A DNA stretch of 64,000 bases, taken from positions 558,378-622,377 of the forward strand of contig NZ_MKJU01000025.1 in assembly GCF_001854605.1 (NCBI RefSeq). The letters are read 5' to 3'. The notes under the pieces are model-generated. The model ran no database searches and was not told where the DNA came from. It saw nothing but the letters and a program-made list of their open reading frames with translations. Position numbers and translations under genes: made by a program. This document shows positions 51,129 to 59,185 of this stretch, one piece after another; the stretch's first letter is position 1; each line of letters starts with the position of its first letter. This DNA is from Pseudoalteromonas amylolytica (GTDB taxonomy: Bacteria; Pseudomonadota; Gammaproteobacteria; Enterobacterales; Alteromonadaceae).

Positions 51129-51539
51129 TTAGAAATGGAACTCGTGAACAGAGTACATATGCTCTTGTCCTGAGCAGTCGGTCGCAATGGCTGAAGTAGG
51201 TTTAAAATTACTACCAATAAACCATTTTGCTGTCATACGTGAGCCGTCTGGGCAGTAGTCTCCTAACGTGTGAGCGATGTCGCGGCCCGCAGCGATATCA
51301 GCGGGTACATTCTTATTCCAGTAAACGCGAACTTCATTGTGTGGAGGAATACCACCAAGCTGTTTGTAATACACTTTCATTGGATACCAACGAGTTACAG
51401 CTCCATTACATGAGTCTGACTGGCATTTGAGGTAGACATAACTGTATGAGTATTTGAGCACGCCATCATCATTATTTGCTGATGATGGGAGAGAAAACAC
51501 ACCGCATGTGAGCAGTGAAGCTAATAATACCTTTTTCAT
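51129..51539 (-). CDS. Small secreted protein of unknown function
   Basis: 136 residues. A signal peptide (MKKVLLASLLTCGVFSLPSS) is followed by a mature part of about 115 residues with four cysteines (KCQSDSC, DYC, DC), probably two disulfides, and the aromatic-rich YSYSYVYLK and VRVYWNK. AAGGA precedes the ATG. I recognise no family. It is convergent with serS and is the first gene of the accessory stretch. Confidence 0.75.
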   Translation of the reverse strand: MKKVLLASLLTCGVFSLPSSANNDDGVLKYSYSYVYLKCQSDSCNGAVTRWYPMKVYYKQLGGIPPHNEVRVYWNKNVPADIAAGRDIAHTLGDYCPDGSRMTAKWFIGSNFKPTSAIATDCSGQEHMYSVHEFHF

Positions 51540-51568
51540 TTTTTATCCTTAAATTTTTAGAACATTAT

Positions 51569-51590
51569 TAGGTACAAAATAGTGTACCTA
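51569..51590. promoter_or_regulatory. Inverted repeat upstream of the 136-residue protein gene
   Basis: TAGGTACA and TGTACCTA, a perfect 8-bp inverted repeat with six bases between, 30 bases upstream of the gene that starts at 51539. Either an operator or a leader hairpin would fit. Confidence 0.4.
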
Positions 51591-51724
51591 TTATGTTTTA
51601 TAGCATATTTGTAAAAATAAAGTGAAGTTAATGTTTTGTTTTTGGTAATGGGATTGAGTGATGGGCATGGCGAGAGGTTTTAAATCAAACGATCTTTTAT
51701 ATAGTTAATATAGGAGGCTGAATC

Positions 51725-51955
51725 ATGATTGAACGTCAAACTGGTGAAGATAAACCAATAGAGTCACCTTGTGTTAGGAACTGCTGTTTGAATGACAAAG
51801 ATGTATGCTTAGGTTGTGGAAGAACGTTGGCTGAGATCCTCGCATGGGATAAGGCGGATACAGTGCAGCGTTTGAAGATATTGGAGCGTTGCGAACGGCG
51901 AAAAAAGAATATAGCGGCACCAATATACACCAATAATCGATGTGTGAAGAGGTAA
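51725..51955 (+). CDS. DUF1289 family protein, left copy
   Basis: 76 residues with four central cysteines in SPCVRNCCLNDKDVCLGCGRT, the DUF1289 pattern, which looks like a small metal- or disulfide-bound knuckle, then a basic C-terminal tail. GGAGG lies before the ATG. By my count 62 of 76 residues equal those of the copy at 53573; most differences are in residues 2-12. Its function is unknown. It converges with a gene remnant and a lipoprotein gene. Confidence 0.88.
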   Translation: MIERQTGEDKPIESPCVRNCCLNDKDVCLGCGRTLAEILAWDKADTVQRLKILERCERRKKNIAAPIYTNNRCVKR

Positions 51956-51959
51956 TAAT

Positions 51960-51988
51960 ACAGTGGTAAGCCGATGTCTCACCACTGT
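51960..51988. terminator. Hairpin after DUF1289, left copy
   Basis: ACAGTGGT/ACCACTGT, an 8-bp stem, then TTTAAAAA. In the right copy (53805-53833) the G-C pair at stem position 7 is A-T, a compensatory change that supports a real RNA stem. It is probably a terminator between convergent genes. Confidence 0.7.
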
Positions 51989-51998
51989 TTAAAAAGAG

Positions 51999-52041
51999 CT
52001 ATTTGAATCGACAGGCATTGAGTTTTGGGAACGCTACCATC
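51999..52041 (-). pseudogene. Remnant of the 3' end of the Cys-rich secreted-protein gene
   Basis: On the minus strand this segment matches the last 14 codons of the gene at 53846-54619, which encode DGSVPKLNACRFK and the stop. It carries one extra A after the VPK codons, so the frame is broken, and it begins directly after the stop codon of the lipoprotein gene at 52042. The rest of the gene is absent here. It shows that a relative of the Cys-rich gene once stood at this spot. Confidence 0.75.
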
Positions 52042-52401
52042 TCAATCCAAATTGATCTGAAACTTTGCTTTTCCACATACTTTGTTAGTAGCCACCTCTA
52101 TATAGCCACATATGAGGTGGCTAGACTGAGATGTATTAGATTTCAGAGTTAAATCACCAACCGCGTGGCCCTGTTGCGCAATAGCATCGTTAATCAGCTT
52201 TGCCGGTACAAAAATTTCTTTAGTGCTTTTGGCTGCAACAGAAAATGTATCTAATACCTCACTGTTCACGGTATAGAACTGCAAAGTCTCGTTGTGTTCG
52301 GTGCTATTTTTTATAACAACAGACACGCCGACAGGTGAAGGTTGGCAACCCATGAATGACATAGAAATTAGTAATACACTGACTAAATGAGTAACTTTCA
52401 T
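52042..52401 (-). CDS. Small lipoprotein of unknown function
   Basis: 119 residues. The lipobox is FMGC (Cys19) after a signal peptide. The mature part is a single beta-rich domain with two more cysteines (LICGY, KVCGK) that may bond. GAGGT precedes the ATG. It follows the DUF6973-like gene by 27 bases on the same strand, so the two are an operon. It sits between the two DUF1289 repeats. I recognise no family. Confidence 0.75.
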   Translation of the reverse strand: MKVTHLVSVLLISMSFMGCQPSPVGVSVVIKNSTEHNETLQFYTVNSEVLDTFSVAAKSTKEIFVPAKLINDAIAQQGHAVGDLTLKSNTSQSSHLICGYIEVATNKVCGKAKFQINLD

Positions 52402-52428
52402 TTTTTACCTCACGGGTTGCTTAGAGAG

Positions 52429-53223
52429 TTAGTTAAGCCAATATAGCTGACCAGTAACTCTCTGATTTGACTTAACCTTATCGCGTACGCGTTCTATCAA
52501 TGTATCATCTGAAGTATATACAATCGAGTCATTCCAATGCCAACAATCGCGTCCTTCTTTGTTATTGTGTAAGTCCATTTTTTGGTGTTCACTTTCTAAG
52601 TTTCCATCTCTGGCTACTTTATTTAGCTCTTCTTGTGACTTTTGCTCGTGCGCAGTAGCAAACTGATAGGCCCAAAACTCACTGATGTATTTGCTCATTA
52701 AGGCATTCCAAATAGCGTGTCTGAATGCATCGGACTCATCGCCGAGACCATTGAAGCCATATTCGTTATTTGTATAAGTATACGCTTTGTCTTTTGTTAT
52801 ATCGGTTATGTATGCGTTCGCTGGGCTTGCAACTACCAAGGCTTTTTCATAGGTATTTAAGCTGTTCCATTGAGAACGAATAACTTCATAAGAAGCTTGA
52901 ATGCTAACAGAGCCTTGATTTAAAGCGTGCATCTGCCCCTGTTGAAAGCCGTTTGGCATGTTGTCGATTAAAGATACAATGTCTTCAACAGAAAGGTGTG
53001 GGTTTTGCTGCTTTGTTTGCTCAATAAATTCGTAGAATAGCGCCTTAGATTGAGAGTGCGGAAGTGATGCATACTTGGCGTTACCCATTATTGAAGTTAT
53101 ATCGCTCTGCTGGAGTGCACTGCCCAGCTCGATGCCTGAGGATAAATTTTCTTCATTCGCAAATGTGTAGTTAGCGCCAAGAGAAAGTGCAACACTCATT
53201 GTAATTACTGTTAGTTTTTTCAT
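52429..53223 (-). CDS. Exported DUF6973-like protein
   Basis: 264 residues from ATG 53223, six bases after AAGGA; an ATG two codons earlier (53229) abuts that site. A signal peptide ([22 protein letters not shown]) is followed by about 120 unassigned residues and then a C-terminal domain with [19 protein letters not shown] and [10 protein letters not shown]. That His/Asp/Asn pattern recalls DUF6973, a domain often at the end of exported or toxin-like proteins; I have not been able to check it. A metal-dependent hydrolase activity is possible but unproven. Confidence 0.72.
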
Positions 53224-53525
53224 TTTCATTCCTTGTTATATTCCATTTGGTACCGATATTGGGGTTTTATGTTATAATAATGGGGTGTTTTTGGTCAATT
53301 ATTTTAATTTGTTGTTTCTTTAAGTTTTTGCCAATGATTTTTATGACTATTAGAGAGTGGATTTGTAGCACTTAGTGTCAATTGTATTTGCTTAGAGATG
53401 TGTCTATGAGTAGCGAATGCAGTGACTTCACTGTTAGAAGTTAACCGTCGGGTCGGTAGGGATACTTGCATAGAGTGTTACAGGGACATGGGCCTAAAGT
53501 TTAAGGAAAATAGCCCTGCCAGGGA
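53224..53525. other. Intergenic region, nothing recognised
   Basis: About 300 AT-rich bases between the DUF6973-like gene and the right DUF1289 repeat. It holds a promoter for the minus-strand pair by necessity. No gene, repeat or strong hairpin is seen. Confidence 0.5.
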
Positions 53526-53572
53526 TTTTAAATCAAACGATCTCTTATATAGTTAATATAGGAGGCGAAGTT

Positions 53573-53803
53573 ATGAATAAACATCCATATGGTGAAAATC
53601 AACCAGTAGAGTCGCCTTGTGTGAGGAGCTGCTGTTTGAATGACAAAGATGTATGTTTAGGGTGTGGCAGAACGTTAGCTGAAATTCTCGCGTGGGGTAA
53701 GGCGGATACAGTGCAGCGTTTAAAGATATTAGAGTGCAGCGAGCGGCGAAAAAAGCATATCGCGGCACCAATATATACCAATACTCGATGTGTGAAGAGG
53801 TAA
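53573..53803 (+). CDS. DUF1289 family protein, right copy
   Basis: 76 residues with the same core SPCVRSCCLNDKDVCLGCGRT and basic tail PIYTNTRCVKR as the copy at 51725. GGAGG precedes the ATG. The divergent N terminus (MNKHPYGENQ against MIERQTGEDK) and the conserved core suggest both copies are under selection. It converges with the Cys-rich gene across a hairpin. Confidence 0.88.
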   Translation: MNKHPYGENQPVESPCVRSCCLNDKDVCLGCGRTLAEILAWGKADTVQRLKILECSERRKKHIAAPIYTNTRCVKR

Positions 53804-53804
53804 A

Positions 53805-53833
53805 ACAGTGATGAAGCGATATCTCATCACTGT
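53805..53833. terminator. Hairpin after DUF1289, right copy
   Basis: ACAGTGATGA/TCATCACTGT, a 10-bp stem followed by TTTAAAAA. Compared with the left copy it has a compensatory G-C to A-T change and two extra pairs. Confidence 0.7.
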
Positions 53834-53845
53834 TTAAAAAGAGCG

Positions 53846-54619
53846 CTATTTGAATCGACAGGCATTGAGTTTAGGAACACTGCCATCCAATAACTTGGAA
53901 AAAGCCATTGCACCGCCAGCAGGTGCACCGACCGCTAATTTAGTGCCAGTTGTTGATACGCTAGAGACCGAGCACATCTGGTTATAGTAATCTTGATCAC
54001 AACACTCATTATTCTCATTTTTTGCACCGGGTTCACACGACCAAGGACCTGCGATTTGGAATCGCTTTGTCGGATTTTGACTGGGCGGACAGGCACACAC
54101 AATCTCATTATCCTTAATGTACCCGAGTCCAGGAAAGCTTTCTCCTTGGGTGCTATTAAAGCAAATACCACCATCACATTGCGCGCTATATGCTTCATCA
54201 CTTGTTTGACCTGAGCAAGTATAAAACCCCATAGGTGGGCCCAATTTTTCTTCTTTTGGATTGTAGTCCGCTTCTAGTTGTCTTGGGGTGGCGTAGGTAC
54301 TCACAGTAAACTCATCCTCTTTTCCTTGCAGTAGTAAGTCACACACATTTTTATCTTGACCATTTTCCTGATAATTAAATGATAAAGAGATACTTTGTTC
54401 ATTTAGCACCTCGCATTTACAATAGGCGACACTATCTAGTGTCCAGCATGTTGCTGTTGCGCACAGTGCAAATCGATTGTATGCATTGCCATCGGTTGGG
54501 CACTTAACTAGCGGTTGAGATGGTTGATAGCTGCTTTGAGAGCCTTGGGTTGTGGTGTTTGCAGCGTTGACTGTATATGTGCAAATAAGTCCTAAACACA
54601 TGGCAATAATTTTTAGCAT
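53846..54619 (-). CDS. Cysteine-rich secreted protein
   Basis: 257 residues with a signal peptide (MLKIIAMCLGLICTYTVNA) and, by my count, 16 cysteines in the mature chain, an even number consistent with disulfide bonding outside the cytoplasm. Motifs include ATATCWTLDSVAYCKC, YTCSG, CDGGICF, VCACPP and NECCDQDYYNQMC. AAGGA precedes the ATG. I recognise no family. Its last codons lie in the DUF1289 repeat, and a broken relative of them remains at 51999. Confidence 0.75.
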   Translation of the reverse strand: MLKIIAMCLGLICTYTVNAANTTTQGSQSSYQPSQPLVKCPTDGNAYNRFALCATATCWTLDSVAYCKCEVLNEQSISLSFNYQENGQDKNVCDLLLQGKEDEFTVSTYATPRQLEADYNPKEEKLGPPMGFYTCSGQTSDEAYSAQCDGGICFNSTQGESFPGLGYIKDNEIVCACPPSQNPTKRFQIAGPWSCEPGAKNENNECCDQDYYNQMCSVSSVSTTGTKLAVGAPAGGAMAFSKLLDGSVPKLNACRFK

Positions 54620-54747
54620 AATTATGTCCTTTTATGGCAAATGGCTTTGATAGAGCTCTTTAAATGTAGCGTATTAAAAATTCCTCACATTAATTTATGC
54701 TTCTATATCTGAGCTGCCTTTTGAGTTGACAGGTTTGTACTATACTT

Positions 54748-56841
54748 TTGAACAATACTTCCTTAGCTCAGTGTTATATGAACTATCTATGTGCAGTTAC
54801 GTTAATATTTTGCTTCATACATTGCCCCGTCATTGCTAGTGAAAAAAATGAACAGCAAGGTTTATTTTCACTCCCAGTGGAAGAGTTGTTGCAATTAGAG
54901 GTAACGGTTGCGGCTAGAAAAAGTGAACCCTGGTTGTCTTCTTCAGGAACTGTGTATGTTATCGGGAAAAATGAAATTGAGAACTATGGCTGGCGTGATT
55001 TAAAAGAAATATTGGCGAGTATTCCAAACATGGATTATTTCTACCAATGGAGTTGGCTACCTGGAGGGCAGCGAGGATTTACGGGTAATATGTCAGGCAC
55101 TTTAATGCTAATTGATGGTAGAGAAGTGCAAAATTTACTAGCCAATGAAGCGTTTATTATGAACAACTTTCCCGCGAGCAGGATTGAACGAGTGGAGGTA
55201 TTGCAGGGGCCAAACTCTACGCTTTATGGGGGCAATGCAACTCAGGGAGTGATCAATGTCATAACACGGTTGGGACAAGACGAAAATGAGCTGAGCCTAA
55301 TCGCCGCAGAGGCTGATACTAAGCATGCTCATTTACTCCTGAATCATCAATATGATCAGCTATCAGTGGCGTTAAGTGCGAGTTACTTTGAAAGCGCTCA
55401 GGACTATGAACAGTTGAGAGCCTTCGTGATGAATCCTACCGAGTTTAGTCGCAGCAGCAAAGATGCTCTGCGTGATCTTAATCCTGATAATTTCAGGAAT
55501 GATGAACGAAACTATACGCTTGATGGCCGGATGAACTATCAAGATTTTTATGTCGGTGCGAATGTTAGCCGTTCGGAAAATGTTAGTGGCATTGAAGCGG
55601 TCACTTATGATTATGTCACCGGAGATGATTCTAGGCGTGGCTATGAGAATTATTACCTTGGCAAACGCATCGAACTAAACCCAAGACTCAGTGGTTTTTT
55701 TGAAGTGAGCTATTTTCGTGAGTATAAAGAAAAGGATAGACTTACAACGCAAGTCCCTGATGACGCGCAATCCTATGAAGACTTATTTCAGTACAACGAA
55801 AGGGAAGATATTGGACCATCTGACAGAGTGCGGGTTAACACGCAATGGCAGTATCAGATTGATGAGCAAACGGACTGGATTGTGGGGTACGATGGTTGGC
55901 GAACACACATAGGACGAAAAATAAAATATCGTAAAACAGATGAGAAAACCATTTTGTTTACGCCACCTGAGTGGGCACAAGATAAAGAAAAATCCGAGAA
56001 GCATGCATTATTTGCACAGTATTCGAAAACCTTTAATTGGCAGAGTAAAAGTTTAAAAATTAGTGCAGGGCTTAGGCATAACCAACAAGACTTTACCAAC
56101 TCAGCCTATTTACCTAGGGCAAGTATTGTATATCAGCCTGATTCTTCTGAGGCATTTAAATTCACGTATGGAGAAGCGTTCAGGCCACCAACAATTTTTG
56201 AGTTTGACTTAGTGGTCGATGATGAACTGGACTCTCAAACCATGAAGATGAGTGAGTTAAACTGGAGCAAGAGCTTCAGCTGGAATGATATAACATTTGC
56301 CAACATTGCGGCTGTTTACCATATGAAAGCAGAAAACTTTTATGAAAAGATACTCGACCCTGAACTTGGGGTTTGGCAAACAAGGGTGACAGGAGAGCAT
56401 GCAATAACAGGCTTTGAAAATCAGCTAAAGTTTCAGGCAAACCATTGGCAAGGTCAGGTGAGTTATCGATTTGTACAGCCTGACAAGACAAGAGTGGGTG
56501 AAACAACAGAGGTTCTAGATATCCCTACGCATAAATTAAAAGTTGGGTTGGTTTATCGATTAAGTAAGACTTGGCGAGTGGCGGGCTTTATCGACCATTG
56601 GTCAAAAGTGAATACGCAAGCAAACGCACTTTTAGGCGGTGGTACAGTGGTGGAACAAATACCTAGTTGGACTACCGTAAATTTACATGTGTTCAGGCAA
56701 AGTCAGCGGTATTCGATAGGACTATATATTGAAAACCTGTTTGATAGAGACTATTACCATAGCAATGCTCGTGGCACTTCACCGGTTAAATATCTACAAG
56801 CTCCCAGAAATGTTCGCCTACAAATGAGGTATAACTTTTAA
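54748..56841 (+). CDS. TonB-dependent outer-membrane receptor
   Basis: 697 residues from TTG 54748, or 687 from ATG 54778; the latter (MNYLCAVTLIFCFIHC) gives a cleaner signal peptide, but neither has a ribosome site. A plug domain (IENYGWRDLKEILASIPN, LMLIDGREVQN, RIERVEVLQGPNSTLYGGNATQGVINV) is followed by a 22-strand barrel ending in the C-terminal Phe of LQMRYNF. The substrate is unknown; siderophore, vitamin B12 and sugar are all possible. No TonB, periplasmic binding or ABC genes adjoin it. Confidence 0.9.
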   Translation: MNNTSLAQCYMNYLCAVTLIFCFIHCPVIASEKNEQQGLFSLPVEELLQLEVTVAARKSEPWLSSSGTVYVIGKNEIENYGWRDLKEILASIPNMDYFYQWSWLPGGQRGFTGNMSGTLMLIDGREVQNLLANEAFIMNNFPASRIERVEVLQGPNSTLYGGNATQGVINVITRLGQDENELSLIAAEADTKHAHLLLNHQYDQLSVALSASYFESAQDYEQLRAFVMNPTEFSRSSKDALRDLNPDNFRNDERNYTLDGRMNYQDFYVGANVSRSENVSGIEAVTYDYVTGDDSRRGYENYYLGKRIELNPRLSGFFEVSYFREYKEKDRLTTQVPDDAQSYEDLFQYNEREDIGPSDRVRVNTQWQYQIDEQTDWIVGYDGWRTHIGRKIKYRKTDEKTILFTPPEWAQDKEKSEKHALFAQYSKTFNWQSKSLKISAGLRHNQQDFTNSAYLPRASIVYQPDSSEAFKFTYGEAFRPPTIFEFDLVVDDELDSQTMKMSELNWSKSFSWNDITFANIAAVYHMKAENFYEKILDPELGVWQTRVTGEHAITGFENQLKFQANHWQGQVSYRFVQPDKTRVGETTEVLDIPTHKLKVGLVYRLSKTWRVAGFIDHWSKVNTQANALLGGGTVVEQIPSWTTVNLHVFRQSQRYSIGLYIENLFDRDYYHSNARGTSPVKYLQAPRNVRLQMRYNF

Positions 56842-56911
56842 AATAAAACAAGAAGTTGGCTGTGAGGTAGGTTGATAGAGAAAGGTGAAGGGACTGAGGT
56901 CCCTTCCCGAT

Positions 56912-58213
56912 TTATCGTATGGCCTTTGGGTATAAAGTTGCGCTGGCGACGGTTTGGTCATAAACGTTGAAAATACCAAACCAGTTTTGCGAGTCTACCT
57001 CAATGACACCATTACCCTTAGTGGTAGTTTTAAACTGTTTTAACACACTTTGGTTGTCGCCGTAGTGAATGTCTGAATAAGACCAATTTTGTATGGTTGC
57101 CAACAAGCTATTGAGGTTATACAAAGCTCCATTGGTTTGGCTGATTGGTTCAAATAGTTCTATTGAACTCACTTTGCCTGAGTGGTGTAGCTCAATACTT
57201 TGTGAACAACCGGTAATATACGATACCTTATTATTGAAACCTATTAGCTTTAATAAAGATGAGTGGTGTTTGCTTACAAATTCATCGATGTTGGTTTGCC
57301 CTGTAAAGCATGGCATTTGATTCACCACCACAGACTTTTCAAGTTTGTCACCAATCGTTAGTCCTTCAAGTTGAGAGCGAATGAGATCATCACTTACTTT
57401 GATATTGACGCTTTGAACCTCATTGAAATACTTTTCAAGTGAAGCTTGCTGTTGCCTATCAATAAACTTTTGTACTGTTTGACTCTGATCGTTATGAACA
57501 AAATGAAAGCTGGGTTGCTCAGAGATAAGTTCAACTCGGTTGCGTAAATCGATTGGTAATAGAGAGCGGCTGTATTGATACCCAGTTAATTTGTCATTTT
57601 GAAAAATGAATGCGTTATCTCTACCAAGAAAAGCTATCTTGATGGTGTCATTTACCGGCCATAATGCACTAAAGCGACCAACGTTTTTTTGAGCAGAGTC
57701 AAAATGACTACCGAGTGCAATACCAAAAGGCATGTTGTGAGTCACGTTAGTGTTTTTGATAGAAAGGGGGCTAACGGCATGTGGCTGGCTTCTAAACTTA
57801 AGAGTTGTGGTCGTATCAAGTGCCAGGTTACTTTCAAAATTGATAATCCTGCTATGCAAACGGTGTGCATACTTCTCATTGATTACAATGCCATTCTCAC
57901 ATGATTTAACAGGGAGAATCGATACATAGGAGTTTACAAACTGATCTTCATCGTATCGAAAAGAAACATGCTTAATCACATAATCACTGCCAGTTTCTGC
58001 CATTTTAGCTTGGATTTTTCCTAGCATACGCAGCTTAGCTTCTTCCTCGATTGTTTTTGCTGGTTTACCCGATATGTCTGTATAAAGTGAATATACGTTG
58101 ACAGGTTTTTGGTTAGCATCGTGCGTACACTCACTGCTTTGATGATACAAAGTTGCTGCTTGAGAAGAAGCACACACAAAAGAAAGGCACAGTAGTAGGG
58201 AGGTTTTTTGCAT
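56912..58213 (-). CDS. Secreted protein of unknown function
   Basis: 433 residues with a signal peptide (MQKTSLLLCLSFVCASSQA). The early mature part, EEEAKLRMLGKIQAKMAETGSDY-like, suggests a helix, then mixed beta. Few cysteines remain (ECTHD, SCENG, PCFTG, GCSQS), possibly two disulfides. AAGGA lies before the ATG. I recognise no family. It is convergent with the TonB receptor and closes the accessory stretch. Confidence 0.75.
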   Translation of the reverse strand: MQKTSLLLCLSFVCASSQAATLYHQSSECTHDANQKPVNVYSLYTDISGKPAKTIEEEAKLRMLGKIQAKMAETGSDYVIKHVSFRYDEDQFVNSYVSILPVKSCENGIVINEKYAHRLHSRIINFESNLALDTTTTLKFRSQPHAVSPLSIKNTNVTHNMPFGIALGSHFDSAQKNVGRFSALWPVNDTIKIAFLGRDNAFIFQNDKLTGYQYSRSLLPIDLRNRVELISEQPSFHFVHNDQSQTVQKFIDRQQQASLEKYFNEVQSVNIKVSDDLIRSQLEGLTIGDKLEKSVVVNQMPCFTGQTNIDEFVSKHHSSLLKLIGFNNKVSYITGCSQSIELHHSGKVSSIELFEPISQTNGALYNLNSLLATIQNWSYSDIHYGDNQSVLKQFKTTTKGNGVIEVDSQNWFGIFNVYDQTVASATLYPKAIR

Positions 58214-58355
58214 AAAATAATCCTTTTCCTTTTATCCTATGCAAATAAACAAGAAATGACAATAGTCATTTGGAGATGAACAAGAATTAAATTAAAAAAC
58301 TTTTTTATACAATTGTTTAAGGTTTTTCTGGGGAGTGTTTAGCTCCCCAGTGTTG

Positions 58356-59183
58356 TTACTTTTTCAATGAAATGGACTTGGCTTCGATATTAATTTTACC
58401 TTGCTTAAACAACCCACCAATGGCTTTTTTATAATTAGCCTTACTGGTTGCAAACGTTTTTTTGATTTGCTCGGGGTCTGATTTATCACCTAACGGCAAA
58501 TATCCACCATTATCGTTTAGGGCCTGTAAGATTTGCGCTCCTAAATCAACTACTTTACCCATGCCAGGCTTTTCTAAAACAACATCAATTTTACCGTCTT
58601 CACGCACAGATTTGATGTAGCCTTTAAGTTTTTGGCCCATAAACATGCGTTTGAATACGGTATTAAAAAACACCACACCAAAGTGTTGCTCATTGATAAT
58701 AACCTTATAGCCGAGGTCGGTTTTAGCGGCGACAATTAAGTCAACTTTCTCAAACTTACTGTAATTTGGCTCCGTTTTATTTAAAAACTTATTTAAATTG
58801 CTCGAAGCACACAAACGCTTGCTGGCATTGTCCAAATACAATCTGACTAAGTAGCTGTGGCCCTCACGCATTTTAGGCTTTTGTTCGTTAAATGGTGCCA
58901 ATACGTCCTTATCAATACCTATGTCCATAAAAGCACCGACTGTAGACAAAGCTTTGACTCGAAGTAGCGCGAATTGACCCACTTGTGCTATTGGTGTTTT
59001 GGTTGTAGCAGTGGGGTGGCCTTGTGCGTCTTGGAAGATAAATACTTGAACGCTGTCTCCTGCTTCCAAATGTTCTTCTAACTCTTGTGCGGGTAAGAAC
59101 ACCTCACCTAACTCTTTGCCATCGAGATAAGCACCTTCAGCACACACTTCGCTGATCATTAATGAATTAATACTTCCTAACAT
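58356..59183 (-). CDS. CvfB/YitL-like S1 RNA-binding protein
   Basis: 275 residues: tandem S1-like OB folds (with VGQFALLRVKALSTVGAFMD and FMGQKLKGYIKSVREDGKID) and a C-terminal winged-helix part (GGYLPLGDKSDPEQIKKTF, SKANYKKAIGGLFKQG). This is the CvfB architecture; it binds RNA and affects virulence genes in Staphylococcus, but its gammaproteobacterial role is unclear. It starts two bases after the DEAD-box helicase gene ends, so an RNA-handling operon is likely. Confidence 0.9.
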   Translation of the reverse strand: MLGSINSLMISEVCAEGAYLDGKELGEVFLPAQELEEHLEAGDSVQVFIFQDAQGHPTATTKTPIAQVGQFALLRVKALSTVGAFMDIGIDKDVLAPFNEQKPKMREGHSYLVRLYLDNASKRLCASSNLNKFLNKTEPNYSKFEKVDLIVAAKTDLGYKVIINEQHFGVVFFNTVFKRMFMGQKLKGYIKSVREDGKIDVVLEKPGMGKVVDLGAQILQALNDNGGYLPLGDKSDPEQIKKTFATSKANYKKAIGGLFKQGKINIEAKSISLKK

Positions 59184-59185
59184 GA

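Larger units (their letters stand above)
51678..52041. repeat. Direct repeat, left copy (DUF1289 segment)
   Basis: 364 bases that recur at 53526-53887. The shared parts are the leader (AAATCAAACGATC, TATAGTTAATATAGGAGG), the DUF1289 gene, a 29-base hairpin and the 3' end of a minus-strand gene. The copies differ by many point changes, so the duplication is not recent. Confidence 0.88.
53526..53887. repeat. Direct repeat, right copy (DUF1289 segment)
   Basis: 362 bases matching 51678-52041, in the same orientation and 1.48 kb away. Here the segment runs into an intact Cys-rich secreted-protein gene, so this copy keeps the original arrangement. Confidence 0.88.

Noticed and set aside
51129..58213. 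Prophage or transposon in the accessory region
   Set aside because: No integrase, transposase, phage structural gene or terminal inverted repeats are seen; the repeats carry a DUF1289 gene, not mobility genes.
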